Shown here piece after piece: positions 39,470-51,032 of a DNA stretch of 64,000 nt. A program made the position numbers and the translations under genes. Position 1 is the first letter of the stretch. Every line of letters starts with the position of its first letter. The notes under the pieces were generated by a model. The model did not search any database and was not told the origin of the DNA. It saw nothing but the letters and a program-made list of their open reading frames with translations. The DNA is from Coemansia sp. RSA 1804 (Eukaryota; Kickxellomycota; Kickxellomycetes; Kickxellales; Kickxellaceae): the NCBI GenBank assembly GCA_027578815.1, contig JANBTH010000001.1:186001-250000 (forward strand), written 5' to 3'.

Positions 39470-40906
39470 ATGGATGCCTTTATAGCCGCCGTTAAACAGC
39501 AGACCTTTCCGCTAAGTGGTGCAGACAGCTACTCCGCCTGCGTCACTATCCCGCTGTACTACTACTTTGAAAACAAGAGCAGCAGTGCCCAGTTTATGCC
39601 ATCGGCGCTGCTAAAGGACTCCTTCTATACAACGCTTCAAGAGTTCTCATCCTTTGCTGGCCACCTACACATGAAAAACGGCGGTGTTGGTGCATATATT
39701 GCTGTAGACCCGCAAAACCTTAACATGCCCGAGTACACTGAGCACAATAGCGACTCCGTGAGCTTTAACGATCTAAAGGCCGCAGGATATAGCCCAAATG
39801 CACTCCCGACTGAGATCTCAAAGGCCGACATATTTTCGACCGAAAACGCGGATAATGTAATCAAGCTTGTCCGTATCAAGGTCGCCAGGCTCCAGAACAA
39901 CACCGGTGTTGTCATACTGGTGAATCCCGTTCATGCGTTGGCCGATGCGTACGGGTTCTGCGAGTTTATGAAGCGCTGGTCGCATGTGTGCAGAGAGATG
40001 ATGGCTGCACCTGGGGATCAAGCCAGCAGCAGCGATACCGGGCTGTTGACTGAACGTAAGGCTCTTTATGACAGCTTGCCCAAAAATGGACAACCGATGG
40101 ACGAAACAACAGCAAAGGTTCTTGGGAAGAAGAGCTTGTTGTCGGTTCTGCTGGCATGGCTGTCTCCCGAGAAGCGTGCAGAGTTTCTGGATTCCGTCAC
40201 ACCCTGCGCAATGACCGACAACCACGTGTTCTACCTGTCAAACGAAACCCTGCGTGGACTAAAGGAAACAGTCAATGAGGCAGTTGCCGCTGCTGCTTCA
40301 AATACACGTCTTTCAAGCAATGACATCATTACAGCCATCTTGACGATGGTTTCAGTACAGTGCAGCCAGGCACACGATGGGGATCCGGATGACGAAACCA
40401 TCATTGTCAACTTTCCTGTTGATTTCCGCAAACGGCTGAGCAACCCCAGTATGACCAAATATACCGGCAACTGCGTTGTTGCTCCAATGCTGCCGTTCCA
40501 GTATAGCGATCTCCGTGCCAAAGTCAGCAACGAATCGCTTGCCGTTTGCGCCTTAAAGGTCAGACGCTTGGTTGATCTGGTCACCCCCGAGTATGTCCGC
40601 CAGTGCTTTGATCTGATTGACACTGAGCCAGACTGCATCATGCGTGCCACGGCTTACTCCTCGAGCATTGCTTCTGGCTTTTGTCTTTCCAACCACTCGA
40701 GAATCGACTACTACGGCGTGGACTTTGGCTGTGGAAAACCTGTGTGGATTAACCCGCCAAGCACGTATGTTCCAAACTACGCAACCATACTCCCTACAAG
40801 CACATATGATGGCGGATGCTACATCTACTTGTCCCTGTTGAAGGGCGACATGGAAAGAGCGCTCCAACACAAGTTTTGGCGCAGCGTAACCGAATTGGTT
40901 AACTAG
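39470..40906 (+). CDS. BAHD-type acyltransferase (second of three)
   Basis: 478 aa, one exon. Catalytic H155-A-L-A-D159 (HxxxD) and the DFGWG-like motif as DFGCG near the end. The start MDAFIAAVKQQTFPLSGADS parallels the 18865 gene, as do AFYTTLQEF-like and EFMKRW segments. An acyl-CoA-dependent acyltransferase of unknown acceptor, probably cytosolic. GC-richer than the island to its left. Convergent with the MFS transporter (about 145 bases between the stops). That proximity suggests, but does not show, a metabolite that is acylated and exported. Confidence 0.82.
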   Translation: MDAFIAAVKQQTFPLSGADSYSACVTIPLYYYFENKSSSAQFMPSALLKDSFYTTLQEFSSFAGHLHMKNGGVGAYIAVDPQNLNMPEYTEHNSDSVSFNDLKAAGYSPNALPTEISKADIFSTENADNVIKLVRIKVARLQNNTGVVILVNPVHALADAYGFCEFMKRWSHVCREMMAAPGDQASSSDTGLLTERKALYDSLPKNGQPMDETTAKVLGKKSLLSVLLAWLSPEKRAEFLDSVTPCAMTDNHVFYLSNETLRGLKETVNEAVAAAASNTRLSSNDIITAILTMVSVQCSQAHDGDPDDETIIVNFPVDFRKRLSNPSMTKYTGNCVVAPMLPFQYSDLRAKVSNESLAVCALKVRRLVDLVTPEYVRQCFDLIDTEPDCIMRATAYSSSIASGFCLSNHSRIDYYGVDFGCGKPVWINPPSTYVPNYATILPTSTYDGGCYIYLSLLKGDMERALQHKFWRSVTELVN

Positions 40907-41052
40907 CCGCATTTCTCAATTATTTGTTCCTTCTGGTTCACACATACAGCTTTAAAACACTGCTCCTTTTATCTCTGGAAAATTTCAACCAAATAGAAGG
41001 GGCGAGTGTAAATAAACATATTTTTGGATACAAACATTAAAAAAGTCATTTG

Positions 41053-42936
41053 CTAGGCGCTATCAACGGGTTGCAGTGGGATACTTTCTGGGTTTCCAGC
41101 CGGCTTCGGATCCTTTCTCAAAAGTATGGAAAGAGCACAGGCCAGCACGACAAACGGGAAAAGAGTCCAGAATCCCAAGCTAATGGAGGTAGCAAACGCA
41201 TGGGCGATTTTGTCTTTCAACGCATCAGGGATGTCAGACGTGTACACGACGCTTACATCCTTGCGAGCTTCCTCAATGATCATCTTCGCCCAGGCTGATT
41301 CGCCCACCGCGGCCTCGGCAAGCACCTTGGATAGCTTGGTGCGGTAGACGGCACCAAAGGCAGCAACGCCGATGACGCCGCCGATGCTCAGAAAGAATTC
41401 GCACAGCGGAGTCACTAAGACAACAAACCGCGGCTCAACGGCTGCCTGTGCGGCAATGACGTTGGAAACAATAATATTGCCCATCCCGGTGCCTGGAATT
41501 ACAAGCAAGGCCGAAATCGCGCCCCTGGGCACTTTCCCACTCAGCAGGGCAAGCAGCAACGAGCCAACCGCCATAATCGCCGGACCGATACGCAGGAACG
41601 TCCTATAACTAATGTTTCTGGACATCAGATACCCGCTGACAAAGGACGAGAGTCCAAGCGACATTCCGAATGGCAGAGACAGAAACCCAGCAACCATCGC
41701 GTTGACACCAAACACCGCCGAAAAGTACACGGGCAGGAAAAAGATAATCGTGAACATGGTCATTGCGCTCATAAACGTCACTGAAAAGGGAATAACAAGG
41801 TTCCGCACTCCAAACACCCACATTGGCACCAACGGAGCCTTTGCCAGCTTCAGCTCAACGATAATAAACACGCCCAGCATAGCGCCGCCAACGGCCAGAC
41901 AGACAATCGTGATGGGCGACGACCACGAGATGGTGGTGCCGCCAATGTTCAGTCCAACAATCAGCAGCGCAATGCAGATGCTGACCGCCACAATGCCAAT
42001 AACGTCAAGCTTCCGGATCCCGTCCTTCATCGACGCCAGAGTCACCATTTTCGGGAGGCGCAAGATCACGGCGAGATAGACGATTGTCACAATGCCCATG
42101 ATCATATCGGCAAAGAATGCCGCTCTCCAGCTGACCCGGTCCGCAAACAGCCCACCAATGAGCGGTCCGGCCGCATTGGCAACGCCGAAACAGACCTGCA
42201 GAAAGCCCAGGTACTTTCCTCGCCGCTCGATCGGGACAATGTCAGAAATAATTATAATCGAGAGATTGAGCATTCCGCCACATGCAATGCCGGAGACGCC
42301 TCTGGCTATGATAAAGACCGTCATGCTCCGCGCCCACGTCGATACAACCGCGCCTGTGATGAATGCAAGGAGCGAGAATATCAGCACGTTGAACCGTCCG
42401 AATATGTCTGCTATTCTGCCAGAGATGATGTTGAGACACGTTGAGCACAGCATAAACACCGTTGGCACCCATTCCACGCGGTCAAGCGACTTGAAGTCAT
42501 TGGCAATGCGCGTGAGAATCGTGGATGTCACCGTCTGATCTAGTCCCGACAGAAATATAGTGAAGAACAGTCCCACGAACGAAAGCCGCAACCGTATCGA
42601 CGACGGGCTTTGCCGGGATGACGATGCTGACTCGTCGACTCCGTCACACTGGCTGCTTCCGGCGCTGTCGTGGTGTGAATGGTGTACTCTGGGTTTTGAT
42701 TTGGATTTTGAGAACAAGTTGAGGCTCCTGAAATGGGAATGCGGTTTGTCTCCCTTCACAATAAGCGACTCTGTGCTTGACACGTAGTTTGTCTCACTGT
42801 TGTCCGAGTGGATGGCTGAAACAGGGCTGTGGGGCGCAGAGCCCACAGAGTCGCGGCCAACAAGGCGTGCCGTTTGCAGCGGATCTGGGCCATAGTTTCT
42901 GATCGTGCTGTCCGAGAACGATGCTCCTCTGCGCAT
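41053..42936 (-). CDS. MFS transporter, 14-helix drug:H+ antiporter (DHA2) type
   Basis: 627 aa. A Ser/His-rich cytosolic N-terminus of about 120 residues is followed by about 14 hydrophobic helices. Signatures: LDQTVTSTILTRIANDF in helix 1 (the DHA2 'LDxTIVN' position), motif A GRIADIFGRFNVL after helix 2, and motif C GVANAAGPLIGGLFAD in helix 5. It is expected to export drugs, siderophores or metabolites at the plasma or vacuolar membrane. The start is the first ATG (MRRGASFSD). TAG directly before ATCATG could be an acceptor of a 5' UTR intron. The substrate is unknown. Confidence 0.9.
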   Translation of the reverse strand: MRRGASFSDSTIRNYGPDPLQTARLVGRDSVGSAPHSPVSAIHSDNSETNYVSSTESLIVKGDKPHSHFRSLNLFSKSKSKPRVHHSHHDSAGSSQCDGVDESASSSRQSPSSIRLRLSFVGLFFTIFLSGLDQTVTSTILTRIANDFKSLDRVEWVPTVFMLCSTCLNIISGRIADIFGRFNVLIFSLLAFITGAVVSTWARSMTVFIIARGVSGIACGGMLNLSIIIISDIVPIERRGKYLGFLQVCFGVANAAGPLIGGLFADRVSWRAAFFADMIMGIVTIVYLAVILRLPKMVTLASMKDGIRKLDVIGIVAVSICIALLIVGLNIGGTTISWSSPITIVCLAVGGAMLGVFIIVELKLAKAPLVPMWVFGVRNLVIPFSVTFMSAMTMFTIIFFLPVYFSAVFGVNAMVAGFLSLPFGMSLGLSSFVSGYLMSRNISYRTFLRIGPAIMAVGSLLLALLSGKVPRGAISALLVIPGTGMGNIIVSNVIAAQAAVEPRFVVLVTPLCEFFLSIGGVIGVAAFGAVYRTKLSKVLAEAAVGESAWAKMIIEEARKDVSVVYTSDIPDALKDKIAHAFATSISLGFWTLFPFVVLACALSILLRKDPKPAGNPESIPLQPVDSA

Positions 42937-45837
42937 GATCTAATACCGTTAAGCAGTCGTCGGCGTAAAGAAAGAATAAAATTGAAAAAAAAGAGAAGAG
43001 AGCGGAAAAGTACACAGACTGCGCGATTAGATCTCTGCAATAAAAAACTCCGTTTTGAAGAGGAAGGAGGATAAACACTGCTGCCAGGGGAGGGGTTGAT
43101 AATGCAGAAATGCAGAGTGCTCTTGTGAATAAGCGGATATGTGGAGACACAGCCTTATGTCGGTGTTGAACGAGGAGTAATGAGGGTTTTTTGTTTGAGA
43201 CATGAAAAGAGCATCGATAGGGACAGTAATGCAGAGCAGGGAGAAAAGAAAGACATAAAACCTGGGCAACGAAAGAAGGGGAGAAAGGGTTGGAAAATAG
43301 AAGCAATCCTTGGCAAAACCAACAAAGATTAAAATGGATTGTTTTGGAACTTGGTAGGAAAAAGAAAAGCACGAGGAATGAAAAAAAGCTGTCAACAACA
43401 ACACAAGAATAACACCAAACAGAGAGACATTTTGTAAGAGAAAAGGTAATATAAAGAGCAGCAGCAGCTCTATGGACTCTTTATCTGCGCTTTTCTTTTC
43501 GTTTTTGCATAAACGGGCACATGCGTGTTTTTGAAAGCCAGCGTTGCTGCTGATATTAACCAGCCCTTTATTTCTTCTCAGAAACAGTGGGTCACACACA
43601 AGCATCTCCTACCAACCTCGTCAGGCACTGCAATCGTATCGCTGCTTTGCTCATGCTTTGACATGGACTTTTCCATAGAGCCGGCTTCTTCCATATTTCT
43701 GTTTAGCAAAGAAGAGAACGATCACCAAGCTGTACAGAGAACACGTATAGAACAATGATGGAAGAAGTGTGGAAAATTGGGGTGAGAAAGAGTGAGAATA
43801 AAAAGGAGGAAATATAGATGAATTTCAAGAAGAACGGGTCTTGGTTCTCCTCTGGTGTAAACCTTCCCGACTAATATATATTATCTTTTGTTTTGGAAGC
43901 ATTGCGGCCAGTATAGGCATAATAGGAATGCATGGAGAAGGAAAGATGTTTCTGCCAACACACCATACAGATTGCCAATACACTCGGAATGGTTTTAGGC
44001 TACAAACAGGTATATACTGCGCCTTCTTTTCTCTTTCTCTTTCCTTCCTTTTTTTCTGCGCCGATTTAGACATTCTGCCTGCATGCTGATGCATTTCCAC
44101 ACATATCCTCTATGGCTAAACACAGGTGAATGCGCATGCCAAAGTGGTAGGGCAACCAGCTCGGTGATGTATTGATGCGATGTGATGTGTCAGCAGCAGC
44201 AGCAGACCCAGGATGCACGGGCGTGGTGTGAGCTGCGCAGATGGACAAGGCCAAATGGTGGACATTTACAGAGGGAGGGGCCTGTATGGCTGACTGCTCA
44301 TGCGGGGTGTGTAGAATGCGGGGAGCGGATTGAATTGCAAGAAGAATGGTGCTTGCGGGAGAGAAATAATGCCAGCTTTTGAGAGCAGAAATTCTGGGGG
44401 AGAGAATGGGAATAAGGATGGCACAGCGAAGCATGAAGCGGGTTTTCAAAATGGTCATGACCTGACATCATATGTCTCAGTGCTTCAAAACAAATGCTTC
44501 ATAATCCAAAAAAGTGGTATGAGAATCGCGGACTTACCTTTGGATTCTTTTCTTCTGCGTCCGGGCACGATACAGAAATGTCTGATAGCGAGTTACACCG
44601 CCGCATATTATCCTTTCGAGCGTCCATTGATTCCACTTGTAGATTGGATTATACCAGATTATTCTCTACTAGTCAGCAAAGCGGCAGGTCTAACCAAAAC
44701 AACTAGACAAAAGAGAGGTTTGAATACGTATAATGTTGCCAAACTTAAAGAAAAATATGGAGGAAACCAAAAGTATCAGACTAGTGGACATGTATGAAGA
44801 AAGCCCTGAGGAAATCTCTAGATCTCTATATATTGTCCGCATTGAAGCTGCCAACGATGCCTCGAATTTTTTTTGGTTGAATGTGACTTCATGAAAAATG
44901 GACAAGAACTAGAAAATAAGAAACGGATATTCCCAATTTCAATATATATACCCAATCCCACCTTTTGTTTATAAAAGAAGCTTGTTTCTTAAAGAAAAGA
45001 CACCGGACAAACGATTGAATAATGAAGTTTAAAAGTAGATGAAAGAATGTCGCTTTTGTAAGAGTGGTGGTGTATCGGCAAAGAATTGCCGCTATCTATT
45101 GGCGGCGTTGGAGAAATAGGAGAAACGGCAATGTAAAAAGAGCTTAGAAATCCCTTTACAACGATTATTGTATCATTATTTCCTTTTAACAAGGAATTTC
45201 CAAACAAAATAATACCGGCTGTCGTTTTGCAATCGAAAAGCAATGCACGTGGACCACCTTTCCACAGACTGGTACATGTGTGTAGCAAGAGGATGGGTTG
45301 TTTGGCAATGTAAACAGAGAACTATTTCCAGTCAAACCATTAGACTGACGCTTACACCGGCGTGGCGTTACGCCTCCTGCTCAAGAACCGTCGTCGGTTG
45401 TTCTTGTTTGCATACGGACACTTGACCGATCTACGCAGAACGACTAACCTCATTCCTATTTTTAGAAAATATATGGTGGCTTATATCGTCTAGAATGAAC
45501 AACGATTGTTGTTCTGTAATTTACAAATTCTGCATGCTTCTTGGCATGTTTACAATTCCAACCCAAAACTCCTTCCTCCCACATACTCAGCTGCGTCGTT
45601 GTTCTTCTCATGCTTTGCTGAACATTTGAGGTCAGTGTGCACGACATTATATGCGGCTTTTTCACCCATTGTTCTAGCCCCAAATGGATATACAGGCACC
45701 ACCACAGCTCGTAGCATCTCCCCAGTTAATAGTTAGCAATATTTTAATATAATCAACCAGATGACAAGAAAAATAGGGGAATGCAGAAGATAAACAAGAC
45801 AAATTAAATCCACAAACTCGGCAATTGCCTCCAACCA
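42937..45837. other. Intergenic, 2.9 kb, no supported gene
   Basis: On the minus strand the first kilobase is pyrimidine-rich leader of the MFS gene and yields long low-complexity chance ORFs (192 codons, twice). At 44536 the minus strand has a perfect donor CAAAG-GTAAGT, and at 42941 an acceptor TTAG directly before the MFS ATG, so a long 5' UTR intron is conceivable. A plus-strand frame at 44578 (MSDSELHRRILSFRASIDST..., 42 codons) looks protein-like but is too short to call. No tRNA was found. Confidence 0.4.
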
Positions 45838-46158
45838 TTAAGCAGGTGCAACATTGGGTTTTGCCTGCTGCATCTGCTGTGTGGATTGGGCCTCGCGTCT
45901 GGCGGCATCTTGCAACAAGGCGGTGTCTACGGTCGAAGGTGACAGCTGTACGTACCGCACGACAGACCCGCGGATAAAGCAGTTCTTCACAGACATCATG
46001 TGCGGATACCGTTCAGGATCAACTACCTCGATATCTTTGAGCTTGAAGTTCAGGAACTGGTCGACCGATTCGAGTGTTCCCTTGATTGCCAAGTCGTTTT
46101 TCAGCTCAATGGTCACTTGCTGCCCAACCTGTGTTTTAAAGAAAGAATAAAACAGCAT
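45838..46158 (-). CDS. LSM2: U6 snRNA-associated Sm-like protein LSm2
   Basis: 106 aa. Starts MLFYSFFKTQVGQQVTIELK, then IKGTLESVDQFLNFKL (Sm1), IRGSVVRYVQLSP (Sm2) and DTALLQDAARRE, which follows yeast LSm2 almost colinearly. LSm2 is a ring subunit of both the nuclear Lsm2-8 complex (U6 snRNA 3' end) and the cytoplasmic Lsm1-7 complex (mRNA decapping). One exon is apparent. The Gln/Ala/Pro tail is slightly longer than in yeast (95 aa). Confidence 0.95.
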   Translation of the reverse strand: MLFYSFFKTQVGQQVTIELKNDLAIKGTLESVDQFLNFKLKDIEVVDPERYPHMMSVKNCFIRGSVVRYVQLSPSTVDTALLQDAARREAQSTQQMQQAKPNVAPA

Positions 46159-46471
46159 CGTATTTTCTCTTTGTTTTCTTGGTTTACAGATAATATTCGC
46201 TTCGTCTATATAGCCATGCCAAACCCCACAGTGGGAAAGATGATACGGCTCAAGTGAAAAATAGATGGTATGTAGCTAAAGGAACAGCAAAAAGAAATAT
46301 AGCGGATATCCCTAATGGATCTTGAAAGGGTGAGCCCAAAGATCTGCTGCACGCCGATAGCTTGAATAAGGGGCTGCGCTTACATTTTTGGGGGAGAGCC
46401 ACGTGAGCTGTATTTCCGCCTGTCATTTCTATTGTTAATTTTTCTTCTGCATAAAAAAGATACAGCTCAAT
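46159..46471. other. Intergenic, 313 b
   Basis: LSM2 promoter and 3' UTR of the AMSH-type gene. Nothing else seen. Confidence 0.5.
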
Positions 46472-48178
46472 TTACACGCCTCGGATATCAATAATGTCAA
46501 AGTCGTAGTTGAACAACACGACATGACCACCAGTATCAGCGCTTGTATATATAACCTTTGACGGGTTGTGGAGATGGAACGGTGTCTTCTCCGGGCACTT
46601 TTGAATCACATCCATGCCAAAGGGATCCGTTAGCCGGAAAATACCAAAGTGAGGCTCGTACTTTGGCGAACACACAATAGCAATCGCTTCCGGAAGTAGT
46701 AGCTGGTAAGGGTGGTGTGTGTGCAGATCAAGCGAGCTCATGAAGCATGTTTGCGAGGGGTGCGTGTGGATCCATCCAAGCGTCAAAAGGTCACGGTCCT
46801 CCTGCTCCGCAAACAACTCTTCCTCATTCTCCATCGAGCACGTATCTGAGGTTGCGCTTTGCTTGGGGATTATAAGCGTCGTCATTACCAGCGCCTCCTG
46901 TCCCGGAATTTGCTTGCCGCAGAGTATTCCGCATGTCTCCAGGTTCATCCGCGTATTTTCTTCGGCAATATCGAGGAACTCTTCAAATATTCCCTCTGGC
47001 ATCTGGATGGGCCGCATGCGCACACCGCCCTCAGTAAAGGATTGGTGGTCATTTCCAATAATGCATGGAGGCATAAAGTCCTTGGATCCGCTCAGAATGG
47101 ATGCTGCTCTGCTACCATTAGCGCTATCGGATGGTTGCGTCGGTTCCTCGTCTGCTATGCCACCATGGTACCCCTTCGGCTTTGGTGGAATCGCGGGCCG
47201 ATGCACCTCTAGCGCCGGTGGTGTGATAGTTGGCATATCGTGACTGTGTGGATCCGCATGCGTACTAGATACAGAAGCCCCTGGCCGAGCAGGTAGCGCT
47301 GGCGGGACTCGTGACGGTCCCATGGGAGGCTGTGGCAATGGCTTTGGTATCGTTTCCTCAGTCAGTCCAGCAACATTGTGGCTGTTCAGACCGGAATATC
47401 CACTCTGGGTGTGCCGGTGTTGCTGGTGACTGATGCTTGGCGGCGAAGACGGCGTTGAATTCACGTCTGGATATGATATCAGCTTCTCAACTCGGGTTCC
47501 GCCAGCTCGCCGATCATGCGTAGAAGTGTCCACGCTGCTCTTACGGTTCTGACCAATGTTAAGATCCTTCAGTGTATCTGTCAGCGAGTATCCATAGCGG
47601 TCTTGGTCATCCTTGCGACTCAGGTGAATCTTTGGCTGCGGTTCACCAGAATATCCTTCAAGGCTGGCTCGACGTGCAGGTACTGGCTCTTGTGCCAACT
47701 CAAGCTGACTTCTCAGCCCCGAGCCCCGCCGCTTCGAATATGTCGACACTTCTGCCTTTGCACGAGGTACCGACGCAAGGTACCTTGCGTACTCTTCATA
47801 CCGCTGCTGGAGAATCGGCTGTAGCCTTTCAAGCGTAGTCAGAGCCTTTTTGGCGTTTTTCGACGTACGTTCCCTTTGCTTTGCAAACTCGGGGTTGTTG
47901 TAGTCTGGCATATGTGGCAGATGCTTAATCACCACAGTCACATAGCGCATGTAGAACACATACGCGTACTGCAGATCCTGGTCCATAAGGCGCCGCTTGG
48001 CCTTCTCCAGCGTCTCCTCCAGGTCCCGAAAGTACTTTGACACCGGAACCTTGCGCGACAGGCGTATGTCTGCTGCGCGATATAGATCTTCCAGCGAGCA
48101 CACACGCTCTCCGGGTTTCCAGGGCGCAACCTGTGGCTCGGTCTCACCGCCCGAATGCTCCTTCTCTCTGGACGCCAT
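46472..48178 (-). CDS. AMSH/STAMBP-type JAMM deubiquitinase
   Basis: 568 aa from the first in-frame ATG (MASREKEHSGG). The 43 codons upstream are open only from TTG and are taken as leader or intron. The N-terminal USP8/AMSH helical domain (about 25-135, LYRAADIRLSRKVPVSKYFR and YVFYMRYVTVVIKHLP) binds ESCRT-III. A Pro/Ser-rich linker with PxxP motifs (140-385) could bind SH3 domains of STAM/Hse1. The C-terminal MPN+ domain has E414 (ETCGIL), H471-T-H473 and S481/D484 (FMSSLD), a complete JAMM zinc site, plus the AMSH-specific Cys/His positions (TSDTCSMENEEEL, HHPYQLLLPEA). It cleaves K63-linked ubiquitin on endosomal cargo. Fission yeast sst2 is a comparable fungal protein. Confidence 0.93.
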   Translation of the reverse strand: MASREKEHSGGETEPQVAPWKPGERVCSLEDLYRAADIRLSRKVPVSKYFRDLEETLEKAKRRLMDQDLQYAYVFYMRYVTVVIKHLPHMPDYNNPEFAKQRERTSKNAKKALTTLERLQPILQQRYEEYARYLASVPRAKAEVSTYSKRRGSGLRSQLELAQEPVPARRASLEGYSGEPQPKIHLSRKDDQDRYGYSLTDTLKDLNIGQNRKSSVDTSTHDRRAGGTRVEKLISYPDVNSTPSSPPSISHQQHRHTQSGYSGLNSHNVAGLTEETIPKPLPQPPMGPSRVPPALPARPGASVSSTHADPHSHDMPTITPPALEVHRPAIPPKPKGYHGGIADEEPTQPSDSANGSRAASILSGSKDFMPPCIIGNDHQSFTEGGVRMRPIQMPEGIFEEFLDIAEENTRMNLETCGILCGKQIPGQEALVMTTLIIPKQSATSDTCSMENEEELFAEQEDRDLLTLGWIHTHPSQTCFMSSLDLHTHHPYQLLLPEAIAIVCSPKYEPHFGIFRLTDPFGMDVIQKCPEKTPFHLHNPSKVIYTSADTGGHVVLFNYDFDIIDIRGV

Positions 48179-49168
48179 CAGACCAACGGGTGTGCGCTGA
48201 ACGCTTCTGATTCCAAGACAGCTTGTAAATGCAAAGCCCAAGAGCTTACAGTAGAGAGTGATGGGTATACTGTCCGTATCTGCTGTATATGTACCGAGTG
48301 AAAGCAAGTGTAACTAGACCAGCAGTGTTCACAAGAGAAAAAAATAGGACAAATGCAAAAAGAAAGAGAGCAATAAGAAAGCACAATAAGAAAAGAGGGA
48401 AGCAAAGAAGCACTTAACCTTCTCTCTCTCTCTCTAGTTTTTTCGTGTTCACGCCAAGACAAAGAGAATCTGCTTTTTTTCTCTTGTTCAACACATGAGG
48501 TGGGGGATGTGGCAGAAAGCTGGGAAATAGGAAAAACTAACATTTTGCAACTAGCAGATAACTGGAAGACATACAGTGAGAACGTCCATTGTGTGTGGAA
48601 TACGACAGAAGGAAGGAGGAGGATAATGAAGTGTTCTGCTTCTTGTTTGTGCCTCTCTGGCATTCGCCTCTCCTTGCAAGCTCAGGAAGAGAAAGAGCAG
48701 GCTTTTAGATGTTTTCAGCCAAGCCAAGGCGCTGTTGGCGTTGGAGACATGTGTCGTGTTTGCGCTTTGCTTGTCAGTAGTATGTTGTTGAAGAAATAAA
48801 ACAGTACATGTCGCACATTATCGTGCTCCTTCGGCGCTATCTGTGGTATTGGTATTCTTTGTCTGCGGATATGCGACACATTAGCCTTGTGTATCCATTT
48901 TAAACTTCTTTTTAATTCATTCTGTCTATAGACTCGAGCAGCCGCTACTTTCTGCTCTCCTTGCTTTATAAAACACTGAGTGTGCACAACGGACAGCTGC
49001 GTTTGTGTGTTCCCAATGTAGATTAGCTGTTTCGTGCGTCGATTACCAGGCACAAGTAGCAAATAACTGGATTGTCAAAGCAAAAAAGAAAAAGGAGAGA
49101 AAAGAAGCTCGCTTTTGCCTACAAGAATCCGTCCGTTCTTTCGATATTCAAAGCAGGAGTGATGGCAG
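48179..49168. other. Intergenic, 990 b
   Basis: Leader and promoter of the AMSH-type gene, with a (CT)n run at about 48419-48435, then the 3' UTR of MMS2. The longest ORFs are compositionally simple. No gene supported. Confidence 0.5.
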
Positions 49169-49736
49169 CTACTCAAAAGTGGTTCCCTCTGCTGGTTGTG
49201 CTAGCCTGGCGTTGGCTCCCTTTCCCATTTCGCTGCGAATGCTCTTGAGCAGCGTGTGCAGTGTGCTCGATGCCTTCCAGTTCTTCAATGCATCCATATC
49301 GGGACTGACGGCTCCGGTTTTCTGGTCAACACCTCCAATATTTATCCGCGACACAAACCACACCTGTGGCGGCTCAGCTGGATAGTTTGGCCCGCAGAAC
49401 ATCTCGAGCGTGTAGATGCGGTTCTCGTGTGCGGTGCGCGATGGCCCGAAGATAGTCCCCGTCCATCTTTCCATCATAATGTCATCTGGCTCCTTCAACC
49501 CGTAGCTGCACAGTCCATCGCCTATGCCCTTTTCTTCCTGGTCGAGCTCTTCAAGCAGCCGGAAGTTTCTTGGAACTACAAAACAGAACAAGAAACATAC
49601 AGCAATTCTTACATTTCACAGGGGCAAAGGAAACGATGAGCAGACTTGTCGCTCAACTGGCTTTGAATTTCACTCATCTGCCATTTCAGCTTTTTTTTCC
49701 TACTGGGGCACATTTGCTGGGAAACTTACCATCCAT
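49169..49736 (-). CDS. MMS2: Ubiquitin-conjugating enzyme variant MMS2/UBE2V
   Basis: 137 aa from two exons. Exon 1 is 49736-49730 (ATGGATG, 7 b), intron 49729-49576 (GTAAGT...TTGTAG, 154 b, phase 1), exon 2 49575-49169. The product starts MDVPRNFRLLEELDQEEKG, as in Mms2/UEV1, and has GLKEPDDIMMERWTGTIFGP, NRIYTLEMFCGPNYPAEPPQ and a C-terminal helix. The E2 active-site cysteine is absent where the family lacks it (region GGVDQKTGAVSPDM). Mms2 pairs with Ubc13 to build K63 chains in post-replication repair. Length equals yeast Mms2. AMSH, which removes K63 chains, lies next door, probably by chance. Confidence 0.93.
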
Positions 49737-51032
49737 GGTAGAATTGGTTATTCAAATACAAATGAGCAGAAATGCGACTGTTACAAGATAATAATAGCTA
49801 ACAAGGAAAAAGGTGTATAAAGGAATGAAGTGTTGAAGCGTTGGAACCTCTAAAGACTTGCTAAGCTTGCTGCAAAACCAAAAACCAGAAACCAAAAAGG
49901 TACGCTTGGTTATCGAGCCGCTCTCTTGTCGTGGATCACCGAGCCGATGGCGCTTTTCAGAAACCAGACCGCCATCGAACCGCGGCACCGTTTAGCAAAA
50001 ACATTTGCTTGAACAGTTACGCTTCCCTTTCTTGCTGTTGCATTCCAAAAGAGCCCGGCTGTGTGGCTTGTTGTTGTGAATATGATGTCAACAAAACCAC
50101 ACAGCCGAATATTTAGAAATTATGTTTTTTGGACTTTTGTGGCTTTTTTCCTGAAACACACACACACGCAAATTGTTGCTGGTGAAAAATAGAAAATCAA
50201 CTTCTAGGTTATAACATACCTGTCCCAACTCTGTTCTACCTTGCGAGAACCTCGGCAAATATATACACGTTGGCTTTATAGCATTATATAGTTATATCAA
50301 GCCAAACACGGTTAGCCATCTTGAGAGTATTTGGGCCATTATGGCTACTCAACATTTGCGAAAAAAAAAACGAGAATAAAACCTGGAATGTAAATAAATA
50401 AAAAACGATGCCGCCTAGATTGTGGAATGCAAAATGTTACTATTGCTATTTATCATATTAAACTTCTTCTAGAGGCGAGAATTCTTTTTAAAATAATGAA
50501 ATTATCAAGACTGATGTTATTTGTCCTAATTATATGCATTTTAAAAGCGTCTTCAGTACATGGCAAAGGCAATTAGGCAAGAAGCCACAATGCTTAGAAT
50601 CCAGATAGTTGGGGAATATCAAATATTGTTTTAGCAGATGTAAAATATACATACATATCACAACATAACTTGCAAATAGTCGGAATAAAAAAGATGCATT
50701 CGTTTGTTTAGAGGCGTAAATAACATAGAGCGTGGGTTGTGGCGCTTCACAAATGCATTGTTTAATATTTGTTTACTGCACAGCCTTTCAGCTTGACAAT
50801 ACGGGGCAGTATTGCCCATATGTCCCGACTGCTTGATAAGCAACAAGAAGAAAATACATATGAGCACTCCAGTATTCCCAAGACTACGTAACAGTTGGCC
50901 AGCAACATTACCGGTTTCTTGTTTTACTTTTTTTCCCTCTAGTCGTTTTGGTAGGCTTATCTACTGTTCTAATATTTTCTTCTGCTTTCACCTTTTTTTT
51001 TTCTTTCCATATCCCCTATCAAGACAGATAAG
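49737..51032. other. Intergenic, 1.3 kb
   Basis: MMS2 promoter, AT-rich middle with an (AC)n run near 50155, and the T/CT-rich promoter of the third BAHD-type gene. No gene supported. Confidence 0.5.

Noticed and set aside
42794..43605. Two 192-codon minus-strand ORFs upstream of the MFS gene
   Set aside because: They overlap each other in different frames and are made of pyrimidine-rich sequence giving Phe/Leu/Ser. Judged to be 5' leader or intron sequence.
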